Shown: in pieces, positions 25,697-34,354 of the stretch | Numbering within the stretch: position 1 is the stretch's first letter | Layout: each line of letters opens with the position of its first letter | The notes under the pieces: generated by a model | Told to the model about the DNA's origin: nothing | The model's input: the letters and a program-made list of their open reading frames with translations, nothing else | The model's database searches: none | Translations under genes and position numbers: made by a program | DNA from: Saprospiraceae bacterium | GTDB lineage: Bacteria > Bacteroidota > Bacteroidia > Chitinophagales > Saprospiraceae | Direction of reading: 5' to 3' | Assembly: GCA_016710625.1 (NCBI GenBank) | Contig: JADJVK010000053.1 | Coordinates: forward strand, 62,001-126,000 | DNA: 64,000 nucleotides

Positions 25697-26511
25697 CTAT
25701 AAAAAGGGCTGCTATCGGGTTTGTAGTAGTATATGTTTTATCTTATATTTTGCTCATTGTGTTACAAAAACAGTTGTTATTTTGGCCAAAAAAATTACCT
25801 GCCGATTTTCCTTTTCACTTCGATAGTCCACATGAAGAGATTTGGTTGAAAGCAAAGGATGGGCAAGAAATAAATGCTATAAAAATTAAAACACCTTATC
25901 AAAAGAAGGGTTTGGTGCTATATTTTCATGGAAATGCAGATAATCTTCAGCGATGGGGAAGATATCATCACGATTTTACGGATAGAGGATACGATTTTTT
26001 TGCAATAGATTATAGAGGATTTGGAAAAAGTAAGGGAGATATTGACGAGGAAAAATATTATTCCGATGCATTAATGGCTTATAATTGGTGCTTAGAGTCC
26101 GAGTCTTCGGATTCCATCATCATTTATGGAAGGTCGTTAGGAACAGGCATTGCTGCAGATTTGGCGTCTAAAGTTCCCTCAAGAATGTTACTTTTAGAAA
26201 CGCCATATACCTCTATCAAAGAAGTTTTGGACTACTATTTCATTGGGTTGCCATCTCCCTCCAATTACATTCGATATGGATTCAATACGATGAGTTATAT
26301 CCCAAAAATCCAGGTGCCGATTGCTGCTTTTCATGGGACAAAGGATATCATCATTCCCTATCAAACGACATTACCATTGCAAAAAATGCTAGAAAAGGAC
26401 CACCTTTTTGTAACAATTGAAGGCGGTGGGCATAAAAACTTATCACATTATACCTTGTTTCAGAGCCACTTAGATCAATTGCTTGGAAATAGCTTGAAAA
26501 AAAATCAATAA
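25681..26511 (+). CDS. Membrane-anchored alpha/beta hydrolase (serine peptidase S33/S9-like)
   Basis: This 276-residue protein has one N-terminal membrane helix (about residues 8-30) and an alpha/beta-hydrolase domain facing the periplasm or cytoplasm. The oxyanion loop is YFHGNADNLQRWG (about 79-91), the nucleophile elbow IIYGRSLGTG (Ser about 151), and a late Asp (GTKDIIIPY) and His (GGGHKNLSH) complete the triad. The start is TTG at 25681, inside the end of the MORN gene; no ATG precedes the membrane helix. YqkD/FrsA-type relatives are esterases of unknown substrate. Confidence 0.88.
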   Translation: MAWKIAIKRAAIGFVVVYVLSYILLIVLQKQLLFWPKKLPADFPFHFDSPHEEIWLKAKDGQEINAIKIKTPYQKKGLVLYFHGNADNLQRWGRYHHDFTDRGYDFFAIDYRGFGKSKGDIDEEKYYSDALMAYNWCLESESSDSIIIYGRSLGTGIAADLASKVPSRMLLLETPYTSIKEVLDYYFIGLPSPSNYIRYGFNTMSYIPKIQVPIAAFHGTKDIIIPYQTTLPLQKMLEKDHLFVTIEGGGHKNLSHYTLFQSHLDQLLGNSLKKNQ

Positions 26512-26516
26512 AGAAA

Positions 26517-26547
26517 TTGTATATTTCAACAAATTCCTATACATTTG
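26517..26547 (+). promoter_or_regulatory. tRNA-Phe promoter (TTG-N20-TACATTTG)
   Basis: TTG at 26517-26519 and TACATTTG at 26540-26547 are 20 bp apart and end 25 bp before the tRNA. This is one of the clearest consensus promoters in the window. Confidence 0.7.
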
Positions 26548-26572
26548 CATTCGCTTTTGAAAAAAAGTAGTT

Positions 26573-26645
26573 GGTGCGGTAGCTCAGTCGGTAGAGCAAT
26601 GGACTGAAAATCCATGTGTCGGCGGTTCGATCCCGCCCCACACCA
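26573..26645 (+). tRNA. tRNA-Phe (anticodon GAA)
   Basis: It is a 73-nt cloverleaf: D-stem GCTC/GAGC, anticodon stem ATGGA/TCCAT with loop CTGAAAA (anticodon GAA), variable loop GTGTC, T-stem GGCGG/CCGCC with loop TTCGATC, and discriminator A. The 3' CCA is not encoded. The acceptor stem GGTGCGG/CCACACC has one C-A mismatch at pair 5-68. Confidence 0.95.
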
Positions 26646-26648
26646 CGA

Positions 26649-26679
26649 AAAAAAGGTTGTCTCAATGGCAGCCTTTTTT
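26649..26679 (+). terminator. Rho-independent terminator after tRNA-Phe
   Basis: Arms AAAAAAGGTTG and CAGCCTTTTTT pair with one G-T wobble and are followed by more T. It begins right after the tRNA 3' end. Confidence 0.75.
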
Positions 26680-26701
26680 GTTTTTAAGCATTTTGTTTAT
26701 A

Positions 26702-27253
26702 TTATTTTTCAAATTCCAGCTTCGCAAATATTTGTAAATCAATAAATTTATCTTTTACCCATTCACATTCTCTTCTGGTTCCTTCCAATCGAAACCCATT
26801 TTTTATTAATAAATCACTACTAGCTTTATTTTCGGCTTCTACGATTGCTTCCACTCTATGAATGTTCATATTTCGAAATGCTTGATTTACCATTGCTTGG
26901 ATAGCTTCTGAAGCATAACCCCTTCGATGGAAAGGTGGCAAAATCCAATAGCCTAGCTCAGCACAACGGTGTTTCTTTTCCCAATTGTGAAAGCCGCCAT
27001 TGCCAATCATTTCTCCTGTATCTTTTTTGCAAATTCCCCACCAAATCCCCGTTTCTGCTGTTAACATCGTTTCATACCAGTCCATTTGAGTTTGTACATC
27101 TGTCGGATTGTGGTACTGGACAGACATAAACTGATAAACGGCTGGGTCCGAGTAGCCTTTCAAAACGGTGGGAGCATCACTTGGAAGTATTCTCCTTAAT
27201 AGGAGCCTTTCGGTATATAATTCTGGAAACATTTCAAACTGTTTATAATGCAC
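26702..27253 (-). CDS. GNAT N-acetyltransferase (RimJ/RimL-like)
   Basis: This 183-residue protein has the GNAT layout of the ribosomal-protein alanine acetyltransferase type: TERLLLRRILPSDAP at the start, GNGGFHNWEKKHRCAELGYW in the middle, the acetyl-CoA loop PPFHRRGYASEAIQAMV (about 107-123) and NKASSDLLIKNGFRLEG near the end. Its acceptor could be a protein N-terminus or a small molecule. It overlaps the end of the GH25 gene upstream by 11 bp, so the two are one operon. Confidence 0.9.
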   Translation of the reverse strand: MHYKQFEMFPELYTERLLLRRILPSDAPTVLKGYSDPAVYQFMSVQYHNPTDVQTQMDWYETMLTAETGIWWGICKKDTGEMIGNGGFHNWEKKHRCAELGYWILPPFHRRGYASEAIQAMVNQAFRNMNIHRVEAIVEAENKASSDLLIKNGFRLEGTRRECEWVKDKFIDLQIFAKLEFEK

Positions 27254-27941
27254 TCAGCACCGTAGTGTTGAGCCTAAGAGAATCAAAAGCTTCGGTATTT
27301 CCGATAAAAACATTCAAATCAACGGGTCGAGAGATTCCTTTTACTTGACCATTTCGACCATATTGCCAAAATGTCCACTGCTTCGAAACTAGCTGCGGAG
27401 CCGTTTCATTATACCTCGATATCCAAATTTTATATTCATCAAAATTCCCTAAAATATATTGATAATAAAATTTCAAATTAGTATAAATAATTGGCTTTTG
27501 ATGTAGGCGAAGTTCAATGATTTCCAACCAAGATTTCATTCTGTTTACGATGATTTCCTTGGAAGCACCATCCGTAACTTCCACATCCAAGACAGGTGGC
27601 AAATCGCCATTTTCTAGTTTTTCTATCGCAAAAATATAATTCTGAGCCTGCTGAAGAGCTGATAATTTCGGGTGAAAAAAATGATAGGCACCTCTAACAA
27701 TATTCGTTTTTTTAATTTCCATCCAATTATAGCAAAAATTGGTGTCTTGAAAAATTTCTCCTTCCGTTGCTTTGATATAAGCAAAATTAATATTGTCCTT
27801 CCCTACTTCTTGCCAATTTATAATTCCCTGATAATGAGAAACATCCACTCCCTGCACATCATATTGTACATTTCTTTCAGTGATATTATTACAACTCAAT
27901 AAAATCAAACTGAAATAAAAAAACTTCAGGATATGTTTCAT
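27243..27941 (-). CDS. GH25-family lysozyme-like muramidase, probable lipoprotein
   Basis: Glycoside hydrolase family 25 enzymes cut the MurNAc-GlcNAc bond of peptidoglycan. The 232 residues begin with a lipoprotein-type signal (LILLSC, Cys17), then GVDVSHYQGIINW with the first catalytic-site Asp, FAYIKATEG, and PPVLDVEV with the catalytic Asp/Glu pair (about residues 115-122), and end with WTFWQYG. All key residues are present. It is co-transcribed with the GNAT gene downstream and is likely a wall-remodelling enzyme in the periplasm. A weak -7 element (TAATTTTG, 27968-27961) is upstream. Confidence 0.92.
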   Translation of the reverse strand: MKHILKFFYFSLILLSCNNITERNVQYDVQGVDVSHYQGIINWQEVGKDNINFAYIKATEGEIFQDTNFCYNWMEIKKTNIVRGAYHFFHPKLSALQQAQNYIFAIEKLENGDLPPVLDVEVTDGASKEIIVNRMKSWLEIIELRLHQKPIIYTNLKFYYQYILGNFDEYKIWISRYNETAPQLVSKQWTFWQYGRNGQVKGISRPVDLNVFIGNTEAFDSLRLNTTVLSAL

Positions 27942-27989
27942 ATTAGTAGAAACGTATTTTCAAAATTAAAGTTGGTTGGCACGATTTAT

Positions 27990-28021
27990 TTGTACAAATG
28001 TAATCAAGTATTTTATTTTTG
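27990..28021 (+). promoter_or_regulatory. Promoter of the M28 peptidase gene (TTG-N21-TATTTTTG)
   Basis: TTG at 27990-27992 and TATTTTTG at 28014-28021 are separated by 21 bp, 26 bp before the ATG at 28047. Confidence 0.58.
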
Positions 28022-28046
28022 GTAGATTTGTCAGAAAGTGTTTGCA

Positions 28047-29438
28047 ATGAAAAAATTATATTGGCTTTTTGTCTTATCCTTTTCTTCTCTTTTTGTATCT
28101 GCTCAAGGAGGAATGCCAAACGAAGATGCATGGATGATTAGAAAAATCTATGATAAATCCTTAACGGAAGGACAATGTTATCCTTGGCTCCATTTTTTGA
28201 CAAAAAAAATAGGAAACAGAATTTCTGGCTCACCGCAGTCCTTTGCCGCAGTGGAGTTCACCCGACAAATGTTGGACACCTTGGGTTTAGATAGTGTTTG
28301 GCTGATGCCCTGTGTAGTGCCACATTGGTCGAGAGGAAATAAATCTATTGCCAAAATAGTAGGCTCTAAAATAGGAGATGTAGATATGAAATGCCTTGCA
28401 TTAGGCGGGTCGGTCGCTACTCCTGCCGAAGGAATTCTTGCAAATGTGGTTGAGGTAAAAAGCCTTGAAGAGGTAGAAAAACTGGGAAAAGCCAATGTAG
28501 AGGGAAAAATTGTTTTCTTCAATCGCCCCATGGACAACACTCAGCTCAATACGTTTTCTGCATATGGCGGAGCCGTTGACCAACGAGGAAGTGGGGCTTC
28601 TGTTGCTGCCAAATATGGCGCTGTAGCCGTTTTAGTAAGGTCGATGACCACCCGATTGGATGATGTTCCACATTCTGGAGGCGTAAATTATCAGGAAGAT
28701 GTTCCAAAAATTGCAGCTATTGCCATCAGCGCCAATGATGCTGAAAAGTTAAGCGATTTGCTCAAAACTGGTAAAACCAATGTGTTTGTAAAGGCAGATT
28801 GTAAATGGCTGAAAGAAAAAAATTCCTACAATGTGATCGGTGAAATAAAAGGGAGCGAATATCCCAATGAAGTAATTGTGGTGGGTGGGCACTTGGATTC
28901 CTGGGATGTGGGCGAAGGAGCCCATGATGATGGAGCAGGTTGTATGCAAAGTATGGATGTCCTGAATATTATAAAAAAAGCAGGAATTAAACCCAAAAGA
29001 ACCATCCGTTGTGTCCTTTTTATGAACGAAGAAAATGGATTGAGAGGCGGAAAAGCTTATGGGGAATATGTGAAAAATAGCAAAGAGAAGCACATCGTAG
29101 CAATTGAATCTGATGCTGGAGGATTTACACCGAGAGGATTTGAATGCGAATCAATAAATGAAAATTTCAATACATATTTGAAAAATATGCAAGAATGGTT
29201 ACCTCTTTTGGAACCTTATGGATTATCTATTAAAAGAGGAGGAAGCGGTGCAGACATCAGTCCAATGCGTCCTCACAAGGTGTTTTTGATTGGTCTCAGA
29301 CCAGATTCTCAAAGATATTTCGACTTACACCACACAGAAATAGATACTTTTGAAATGGTAAATAAAAGAGAACTAGAATTGGGGACTGCTTCTATGACTA
29401 GTCTTATTTATTTACTGGATAAATATGGATTAAAATGA
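28047..29438 (+). CDS. M28-family zinc peptidase with PA domain (carboxypeptidase Q-like), secreted
   Basis: This 463-residue protein has a signal peptide (MKKLYWLFVLSFSSLFVSA). A PA-type insert spans about residues 125-235, and the peptidase core carries the two-zinc motifs: GGHLDSWDVGEGAHDDGAG (about 280-298) with the ligand His and bridging Asp, MNEENGL (catalytic Glu-Glu), AIESDAGG and LHHTEIDT with the last His. The closest described type is plasma glutamate carboxypeptidase/CPQ. I use the ATG at 28047; a GTG three codons upstream is also in frame. It ends in an ATGA overlap with the permease gene. Confidence 0.92.
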   Translation: MKKLYWLFVLSFSSLFVSAQGGMPNEDAWMIRKIYDKSLTEGQCYPWLHFLTKKIGNRISGSPQSFAAVEFTRQMLDTLGLDSVWLMPCVVPHWSRGNKSIAKIVGSKIGDVDMKCLALGGSVATPAEGILANVVEVKSLEEVEKLGKANVEGKIVFFNRPMDNTQLNTFSAYGGAVDQRGSGASVAAKYGAVAVLVRSMTTRLDDVPHSGGVNYQEDVPKIAAIAISANDAEKLSDLLKTGKTNVFVKADCKWLKEKNSYNVIGEIKGSEYPNEVIVVGGHLDSWDVGEGAHDDGAGCMQSMDVLNIIKKAGIKPKRTIRCVLFMNEENGLRGGKAYGEYVKNSKEKHIVAIESDAGGFTPRGFECESINENFNTYLKNMQEWLPLLEPYGLSIKRGGSGADISPMRPHKVFLIGLRPDSQRYFDLHHTEIDTFEMVNKRELELGTASMTSLIYLLDKYGLK

Positions 29439-30676
29439 CATTAGTTGGCATTAGTTGGAAAAATATTCTTTTTAGGCCTTTCAATACGCTATTGATTATC
29501 ATTCTATTTGCTTTGGGCATTGGATTGATTAGTTTTTTGTTGTTGATAGAAAAACAAATTCAAGATAAATTTGAAAAAAATCAGGCTGGAATACAACTAG
29601 TGGTGGGTGCGAAAGGGAGTCCACTTCAGCTTATTTTGTGTAGTATGTATCATATCGATGCCCCTACTGGAAATATTTTATTGAAAGATGCTGCTCCTTT
29701 TTTGAATCCAAAACATCCAATAATTGCCAAAGCAGTGCCCTTATCTTTAGGCGATAGTTATAATGGTCATCGTATCGTTGGGACAAATGCTGATTTCCCC
29801 AACCTTTACAATGGAAAAATTGTCCAAGGCAGATGGTGTGATAGCTCCATGGAAGTGGTTCTTGGTGCAAATGTTGCCAAAAACTATCAGTTAGGTATCG
29901 ATTCAAAATTTAGAAGTTCTCATGGATTAATCAATGATTCGTTAGCAGAAAAACACGACCATTCTTTTGTTGTGAAAGGAATTTTCACCCCTACTGGCTC
30001 CGTTTTGGATGAACTGATTGTGACGCCCCTTGAAAGTATTTGGGCAGTTCACGAACATGAAGAAGATCATGCAGAAAATCATGCAGAATCACATACTGAA
30101 AGTGAAGAAGAAAGCTCTGTTACTGATACTAGAGCTATCACGTCTCTTTTGATAAAATTTAGAGGGAACAACATTCAGAGTTTGAATTTCCTTAGAAATA
30201 TCAATGAAAATACGAATATGCAAGCCGCAAATCCGGCATTGGAAATCAATAGATTATATTTATTAATGGGCTCAGGAATGGATGCCATCCAGTGGTTAGG
30301 ATGGATTATTATGGTTGTTTCTGGATTTAGTGTTTTTGTGGCTCTTCTGCAAGCTCTTTCAGATAGGAAAAAAGAAATGGCAATGTTAAGAATTATGGGT
30401 GCAGCTCCTTTCCAACTTTTTTCATTGATTTTAATTGAAGGTGTTATCTTGGCAACCTTAGGCTGTTTGGTTGGAATCTTACTAGCCCATAGCTCCATTT
30501 GGATGTTATCGGACCATCTAAAATCAATCTATAATTACGATTTCAATGCCTTCTTATTTATCCTAGAAGAGTTTTGGTTGATTCTGGGTGCTTTATTTAT
30601 TGGCATCCTTACAGCTATTTATCCTTCAATCAAAGCTTATAATACGAATATGCATCAAACCTTGGCGGAAGGTTAA
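29435..30676 (+). CDS. FtsX/MacB-type ABC transporter permease with a His/Glu-rich periplasmic stretch
   Basis: This 413-residue inner-membrane protein has the MacB/FtsX layout: one N-terminal helix (about 15-38), a large periplasmic domain, then three helices (about 285-308, 330-355, 375-398) with RIMGAAPFQLFSLIL between the first two. A loop near residues 207-230 is rich in His and Glu (HEHEEDHAENHAESH), suggesting metal binding. Its ATG overlaps the M28 stop as ATGA. No ATP-binding subunit gene is nearby, so its partner must be encoded elsewhere. It is not clearly LolC/E or MacB. Confidence 0.85.
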   Translation: MTLVGISWKNILFRPFNTLLIIILFALGIGLISFLLLIEKQIQDKFEKNQAGIQLVVGAKGSPLQLILCSMYHIDAPTGNILLKDAAPFLNPKHPIIAKAVPLSLGDSYNGHRIVGTNADFPNLYNGKIVQGRWCDSSMEVVLGANVAKNYQLGIDSKFRSSHGLINDSLAEKHDHSFVVKGIFTPTGSVLDELIVTPLESIWAVHEHEEDHAENHAESHTESEEESSVTDTRAITSLLIKFRGNNIQSLNFLRNINENTNMQAANPALEINRLYLLMGSGMDAIQWLGWIIMVVSGFSVFVALLQALSDRKKEMAMLRIMGAAPFQLFSLILIEGVILATLGCLVGILLAHSSIWMLSDHLKSIYNYDFNAFLFILEEFWLILGALFIGILTAIYPSIKAYNTNMHQTLAEG

Positions 30677-30721
30677 ACTTAAATTGAAATTTTCAGTTAA
30701 ATAAAAAAATCTTTTTTTATA

Positions 30722-32326
30722 ATGAACAACCAATCTGATCTTCTTATCCTAGGCTCTGGTATTGCTGGATTAAGCCTTGCTATTAAAGTAGCAAAAAAAA
30801 GGAGCGATTTGAAAATTCGAGTATTGACAAAAACGGTGGAGGGCGAAAGCAACACCCGTTATGCTCAAGGTGGCGTTGCTGCCGTTTGGGATTTTGAAAA
30901 GGATTCTTACGAAAAACATATTGAAGACACTTTGGATGCTGGCGACGGGCTTTGTAAAAAAAATATCGTTGAAATCGTCGTAAAAGAAGGTCCCGAAAGA
31001 GTAAAAGAAATTATTGAGTGGGGGGCTAGATTCGATAAAGATAAATCTTCAGAATACGACCTTGCTAGAGAAGGAGGACACACCGAACATCGAATCCTTC
31101 ATTATAAAGACCTTACTGGTTGGGAAATGCAAAGAACACTGATGGAAGAGGCAAAACTTTACCCTAATATTGAGGTTTTCGAACATTATTTTGCTGTTGA
31201 TATTATCACCCAACATCATTTGGGGTACAACATCACTAGAGTTACACCCAATATTGAATGTTATGGAGCTTATGCCTTAAACAAACAAAATGGAAAAATA
31301 GACACTTTGTTGGCAAAAATCACAGTAATGGCTACTGGTGGGTCTGGACAAGTGTATCGCAACACCACCAATCCAGTGATTGCAACTGGCGATGGTATGG
31401 CGATGATTTATAGAGCGAAAGGAAGGGTTGAAAATATGGAATTCGTCCAATTTCATCCAACAGCACTATACAATCCTGCTGGCGAAAACCCAGATTTTTT
31501 GGTTTCAGAAGCAGTCCGAGGATTTGGGGGCATCTTGAAAACTAGAGATGGCAAGGAATTCATGCAGAAATATGATGAGCGGAAATCTTTAGCTCCTAGA
31601 GATATTGTTGCCAGAGCAATAGATAATGAAATGAAAATGAGAGGGGACGACTTTGTGTGCCTTGATTGTACCCACTTGGATAAAGAAGCTTTTCTAGCCC
31701 ATTTCCCAACTATCTACGAAAAATGTAAAAGCATAGGAATCGACCCAATGGTAGATATGATACCCGTTGTTCCAGCTTGTCATTATATGTGTGGCGGCAT
31801 ACAAACGGATGAAAACGGAAAATCTTCGATTGACCACTTGTATGCTAGCGGCGAATGTACTTGTACAGGTTTGCATGGTGCCAATCGTCTTGCATCGAAT
31901 TCCTTGTTGGAAGCCATGGTTTTTTCTCACAGAATAGCCAACGAAGTGCTCCAAAAAGTTGATTCAATCAGTTTTAAAACGAATATTCCTGATTGGGACG
32001 CCACTGGCACCACCGAGCCAAAAGAAATGGTACTAATTACTCAAAGCATGAAAGAATTGAAAGAGATTATGAGTAGTTATGTCGGCATTGTTCGTTCTAA
32101 TGTTCGTTTGAAAAGGGCTTTAGATCGATTGTATCTTTTATATTCTGAGTCAGAATCCCTTTATAATACAACCATTATGTCACCACAACTTTGCGAATTA
32201 AGGAACTTAATTACAATAGCTTATTTAATTACGAGGTCGGCATCAATGCGAAGAGAAAGTCGAGGATTGCATTTCACAACAGATTATCCGAACGAATTAC
32301 CTTTTATTGATTTATCAATTTTGTAG
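30722..32326 (+). CDS. nadB: L-aspartate oxidase
   Basis: NadB oxidises L-aspartate to iminoaspartate with FAD, which NadA then uses for quinolinate and NAD synthesis. The 534 residues show the FAD dinucleotide site LILGSGIAGLSLAIK at the N-terminus, TRYAQGGVAAVW (about 45-56), the active-site REGGHTEHRI (about 119-128), EFVQFHPTAL (about 240-249) and the C-terminal GANRLASNSLLEA (about 384-396). nadA and nadC are not in the window. Its stop codon directly abuts that of the convergent glycosyltransferase gene. Confidence 0.96.
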   Translation: MNNQSDLLILGSGIAGLSLAIKVAKKRSDLKIRVLTKTVEGESNTRYAQGGVAAVWDFEKDSYEKHIEDTLDAGDGLCKKNIVEIVVKEGPERVKEIIEWGARFDKDKSSEYDLAREGGHTEHRILHYKDLTGWEMQRTLMEEAKLYPNIEVFEHYFAVDIITQHHLGYNITRVTPNIECYGAYALNKQNGKIDTLLAKITVMATGGSGQVYRNTTNPVIATGDGMAMIYRAKGRVENMEFVQFHPTALYNPAGENPDFLVSEAVRGFGGILKTRDGKEFMQKYDERKSLAPRDIVARAIDNEMKMRGDDFVCLDCTHLDKEAFLAHFPTIYEKCKSIGIDPMVDMIPVVPACHYMCGGIQTDENGKSSIDHLYASGECTCTGLHGANRLASNSLLEAMVFSHRIANEVLQKVDSISFKTNIPDWDATGTTEPKEMVLITQSMKELKEIMSSYVGIVRSNVRLKRALDRLYLLYSESESLYNTTIMSPQLCELRNLITIAYLITRSASMRRESRGLHFTTDYPNELPFIDLSIL

Positions 32327-33484
32327 CTAAAACAAACTTTTGTACACCCCCATAACGGCATCAGTAACTAGTTTGTTATTAAATTTTTCAGCATGGAGGA
32401 TGCCCTTCTGGATTTTTTTTTGAACCAAATTAGGATCTGTTAATATGGTTTCGATTGCAGCAGCGATATCTGAAGGGTTAAAGGGATCTATCAAAAAAGC
32501 TCCTTCACCACCAGCTTCTGGTAAACAAGAAATATTAGAGGTAATCACAGGTATTCTACTGCACAATGCTTCCAAAACTGGAATTCCGAAACCTTCATAA
32601 ATGGAAGGATAAATCATTGCAGTCGCCATTTGGTAAATTGCAGGAAAATCAGCTGCTGTTTTGAAAGTAATCAACGATTTTGCAACCAAATCATCTGACA
32701 AAAACACGACATCCAAACCCAAATCTTCTGCTTGAATATAATTTTCGACTTCTTGTTTATATTGGCTTCCTTCCCCAATCACTACTAAAGGCGGAATCGA
32801 TAAGTCACCTTTTAGTTGCTTTATTGCTTTACAAATATTTAATAAATTCTTTCTTTCAATGATACTACCCACATAAAGTAAGTATTTTTCAGGCAAATTG
32901 TACCGTTTTCGAATACATTCCAATTGTTCCGAAGGAAGTTGTGTTAAAAAAGATGGATTACAACTCTGGTAACAAACGGTTATTTTATCTTCTGGAACCT
33001 TATATATTTCTATTAAATCATTTTTGGTTTGCTGGCTAATTGCGATGATTTTATCCGAATTTTTGCAAGCAGATTTAAATTTTCTCCGATAAATCCAGAC
33101 ATCCATTAAATTATATTGCTTAGGATACTTTTCAAAAATAATATCGTGAATAGTTACAACCGATTTTATCTTCGTTTTTTGTATTCCAATTGGAATTTCA
33201 TGACTCAATCCATGGAACAAATGAATATCATTGGAAATCAAATCCCCAATCATCCCTTTGCTTCGCCAAGCTGATGTAAAAAATTGATAAAAATTGTCGG
33301 GGGGATTTATTTCAGTAACGTTTGATAATTCTGGAGCAGCAAATTTACTTGAGGGTTTGGGGTTCATTAAAAAATAATTATTTTCCGAATAATATTCAAT
33401 TAATGAATTTACTAAAGTCCTGCTATAATGTCCTAAGCCAGTCGTATTGTGAAAATACCTTTTTGCATCAAATGCAATATTCAT
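32327..33484 (-). CDS. Glycosyltransferase family 4 (GT-B fold)
   Basis: This 385-residue GT-B enzyme has an N-terminal acceptor domain (GLGHYSRTLVN) and a C-terminal donor domain with LLYVGSIIERKNLLN (about residues 198-212) and the nucleotide-sugar motif YPSIYEGFGIPVLEA (about 292-306), which carries the E-x7-E pair. It probably transfers a hexose in polysaccharide or glycan synthesis. No other polysaccharide genes flank it, so donor and acceptor are unknown. There is no terminator between it and nadB. Confidence 0.9.
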   Translation of the reverse strand: MNIAFDAKRYFHNTTGLGHYSRTLVNSLIEYYSENNYFLMNPKPSSKFAAPELSNVTEINPPDNFYQFFTSAWRSKGMIGDLISNDIHLFHGLSHEIPIGIQKTKIKSVVTIHDIIFEKYPKQYNLMDVWIYRRKFKSACKNSDKIIAISQQTKNDLIEIYKVPEDKITVCYQSCNPSFLTQLPSEQLECIRKRYNLPEKYLLYVGSIIERKNLLNICKAIKQLKGDLSIPPLVVIGEGSQYKQEVENYIQAEDLGLDVVFLSDDLVAKSLITFKTAADFPAIYQMATAMIYPSIYEGFGIPVLEALCSRIPVITSNISCLPEAGGEGAFLIDPFNPSDIAAAIETILTDPNLVQKKIQKGILHAEKFNNKLVTDAVMGVYKSLF

Positions 33485-33535
33485 TGTAAACAGGTTTAAT
33501 ATTAATAATGAACACCCTTCGTCAGATTGAATGTG

Positions 33536-33994
33536 TTAGTTATTAACTTTTACTGCATTTTTAATGCCATACATTAGTTTATTGGGGTCTTTATCATTTA
33601 ATACTAAAATTCCTTTAATATAAATTGCTTCTGAAGTATATTTTATTGGCTCCGATGCTAAAACTTCAATTACCGTTTCTGGACCTGCTGCACCGCAGAA
33701 AAAACACATGTTGTAGGGAAATGCAGAAAAAACAAATTCTTTGTGACTTTTGAAGCCATCCGTCGGAATCACATACCCTCTGAGAGTGATTGATTTTCCT
33801 TCCAATGCTTTTACTTCATTACTAAAAATAGGAACATCTACCTTATAACCTAATAAAGCGTCATATGCTTTCTTATAAGTTAGCTTTGATAAAGTTTTCC
33901 AAGCACTATCATTTTGAGAAAAACAGCTTACTGATAAAATGCCAAAAAATAGGATAAAAGAAATATTTGTAAAATTTAAACTATGTTTTTTCAT
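33536..33994 (-). CDS. Exported DUF3299-like protein with a CxxC motif
   Basis: This 152-residue protein has a signal peptide (ending near VSCFSQ). The core looks like a small beta domain: GKSITLRGYVIPTDGF (about 66-81), then the conserved CFFCGAAGPETVIEV (about 97-111), with a CxxC that could bind metal or form a disulphide. It resembles the DUF3299 family. I recall, but cannot check, that relatives occur beside FtsX-type permeases linked to zinc; the FtsX-type permease here is 3 kb away. No function is established. It is divergent from the TPR gene across a 360-bp gap. Confidence 0.7.
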   Translation of the reverse strand: MKKHSLNFTNISFILFFGILSVSCFSQNDSAWKTLSKLTYKKAYDALLGYKVDVPIFSNEVKALEGKSITLRGYVIPTDGFKSHKEFVFSAFPYNMCFFCGAAGPETVIEVLASEPIKYTSEAIYIKGILVLNDKDPNKLMYGIKNAVKVNN

Positions 33995-34107
33995 GTTTAT
34001 TAAAACATTAAAATGATTTTATTTGTTTCATTTGTCTATTCTAATTTTCGTAGAAAATCATTCAGCATCAATATTTTAAAAAAATAAAAAAATATAACAT
34101 AATCAAT

Positions 34108-34138
34108 TTGTTAATTTAAAAACTTCATTCTAAATTTG
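34108..34138 (+). promoter_or_regulatory. Promoter in the 360-bp gap before the TPR gene (TTG-N20-TAAATTTG)
   Basis: TTG at 34108-34110 and TAAATTTG at 34131-34138 are exactly 20 bp apart. Transcription would begin near 34145, giving a leader of about 210 nt before the ATG at 34355. The rest of the gap (33995-34354) is AT-rich. I see no open frame, riboswitch or terminator in it. Confidence 0.55.
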
Positions 34139-34354
34139 TAGCTTCTTAAATCAAATAAGGATAAATTTTCCGAATGATTTAAGCCCCATTTCGACCTGAA
34201 AGTCTTTTTTCTATTTAGGCATTGATAACAAAAATTACACTTGTTTTTTTAACAAATATTCGAATTACAATTCCACGTACTGTTTAACTAACGGAGTTGT
34301 AGCAATAATTATTTTGAAATAAGATTATTCATTATATTTTTTACGCTGTATATC

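Noticed and set aside
26573..26645. tRNA-Phe as an attachment site for an integrated element
   Set aside because: No integrase gene, no repeated tRNA 3' end and only ordinary genes downstream.
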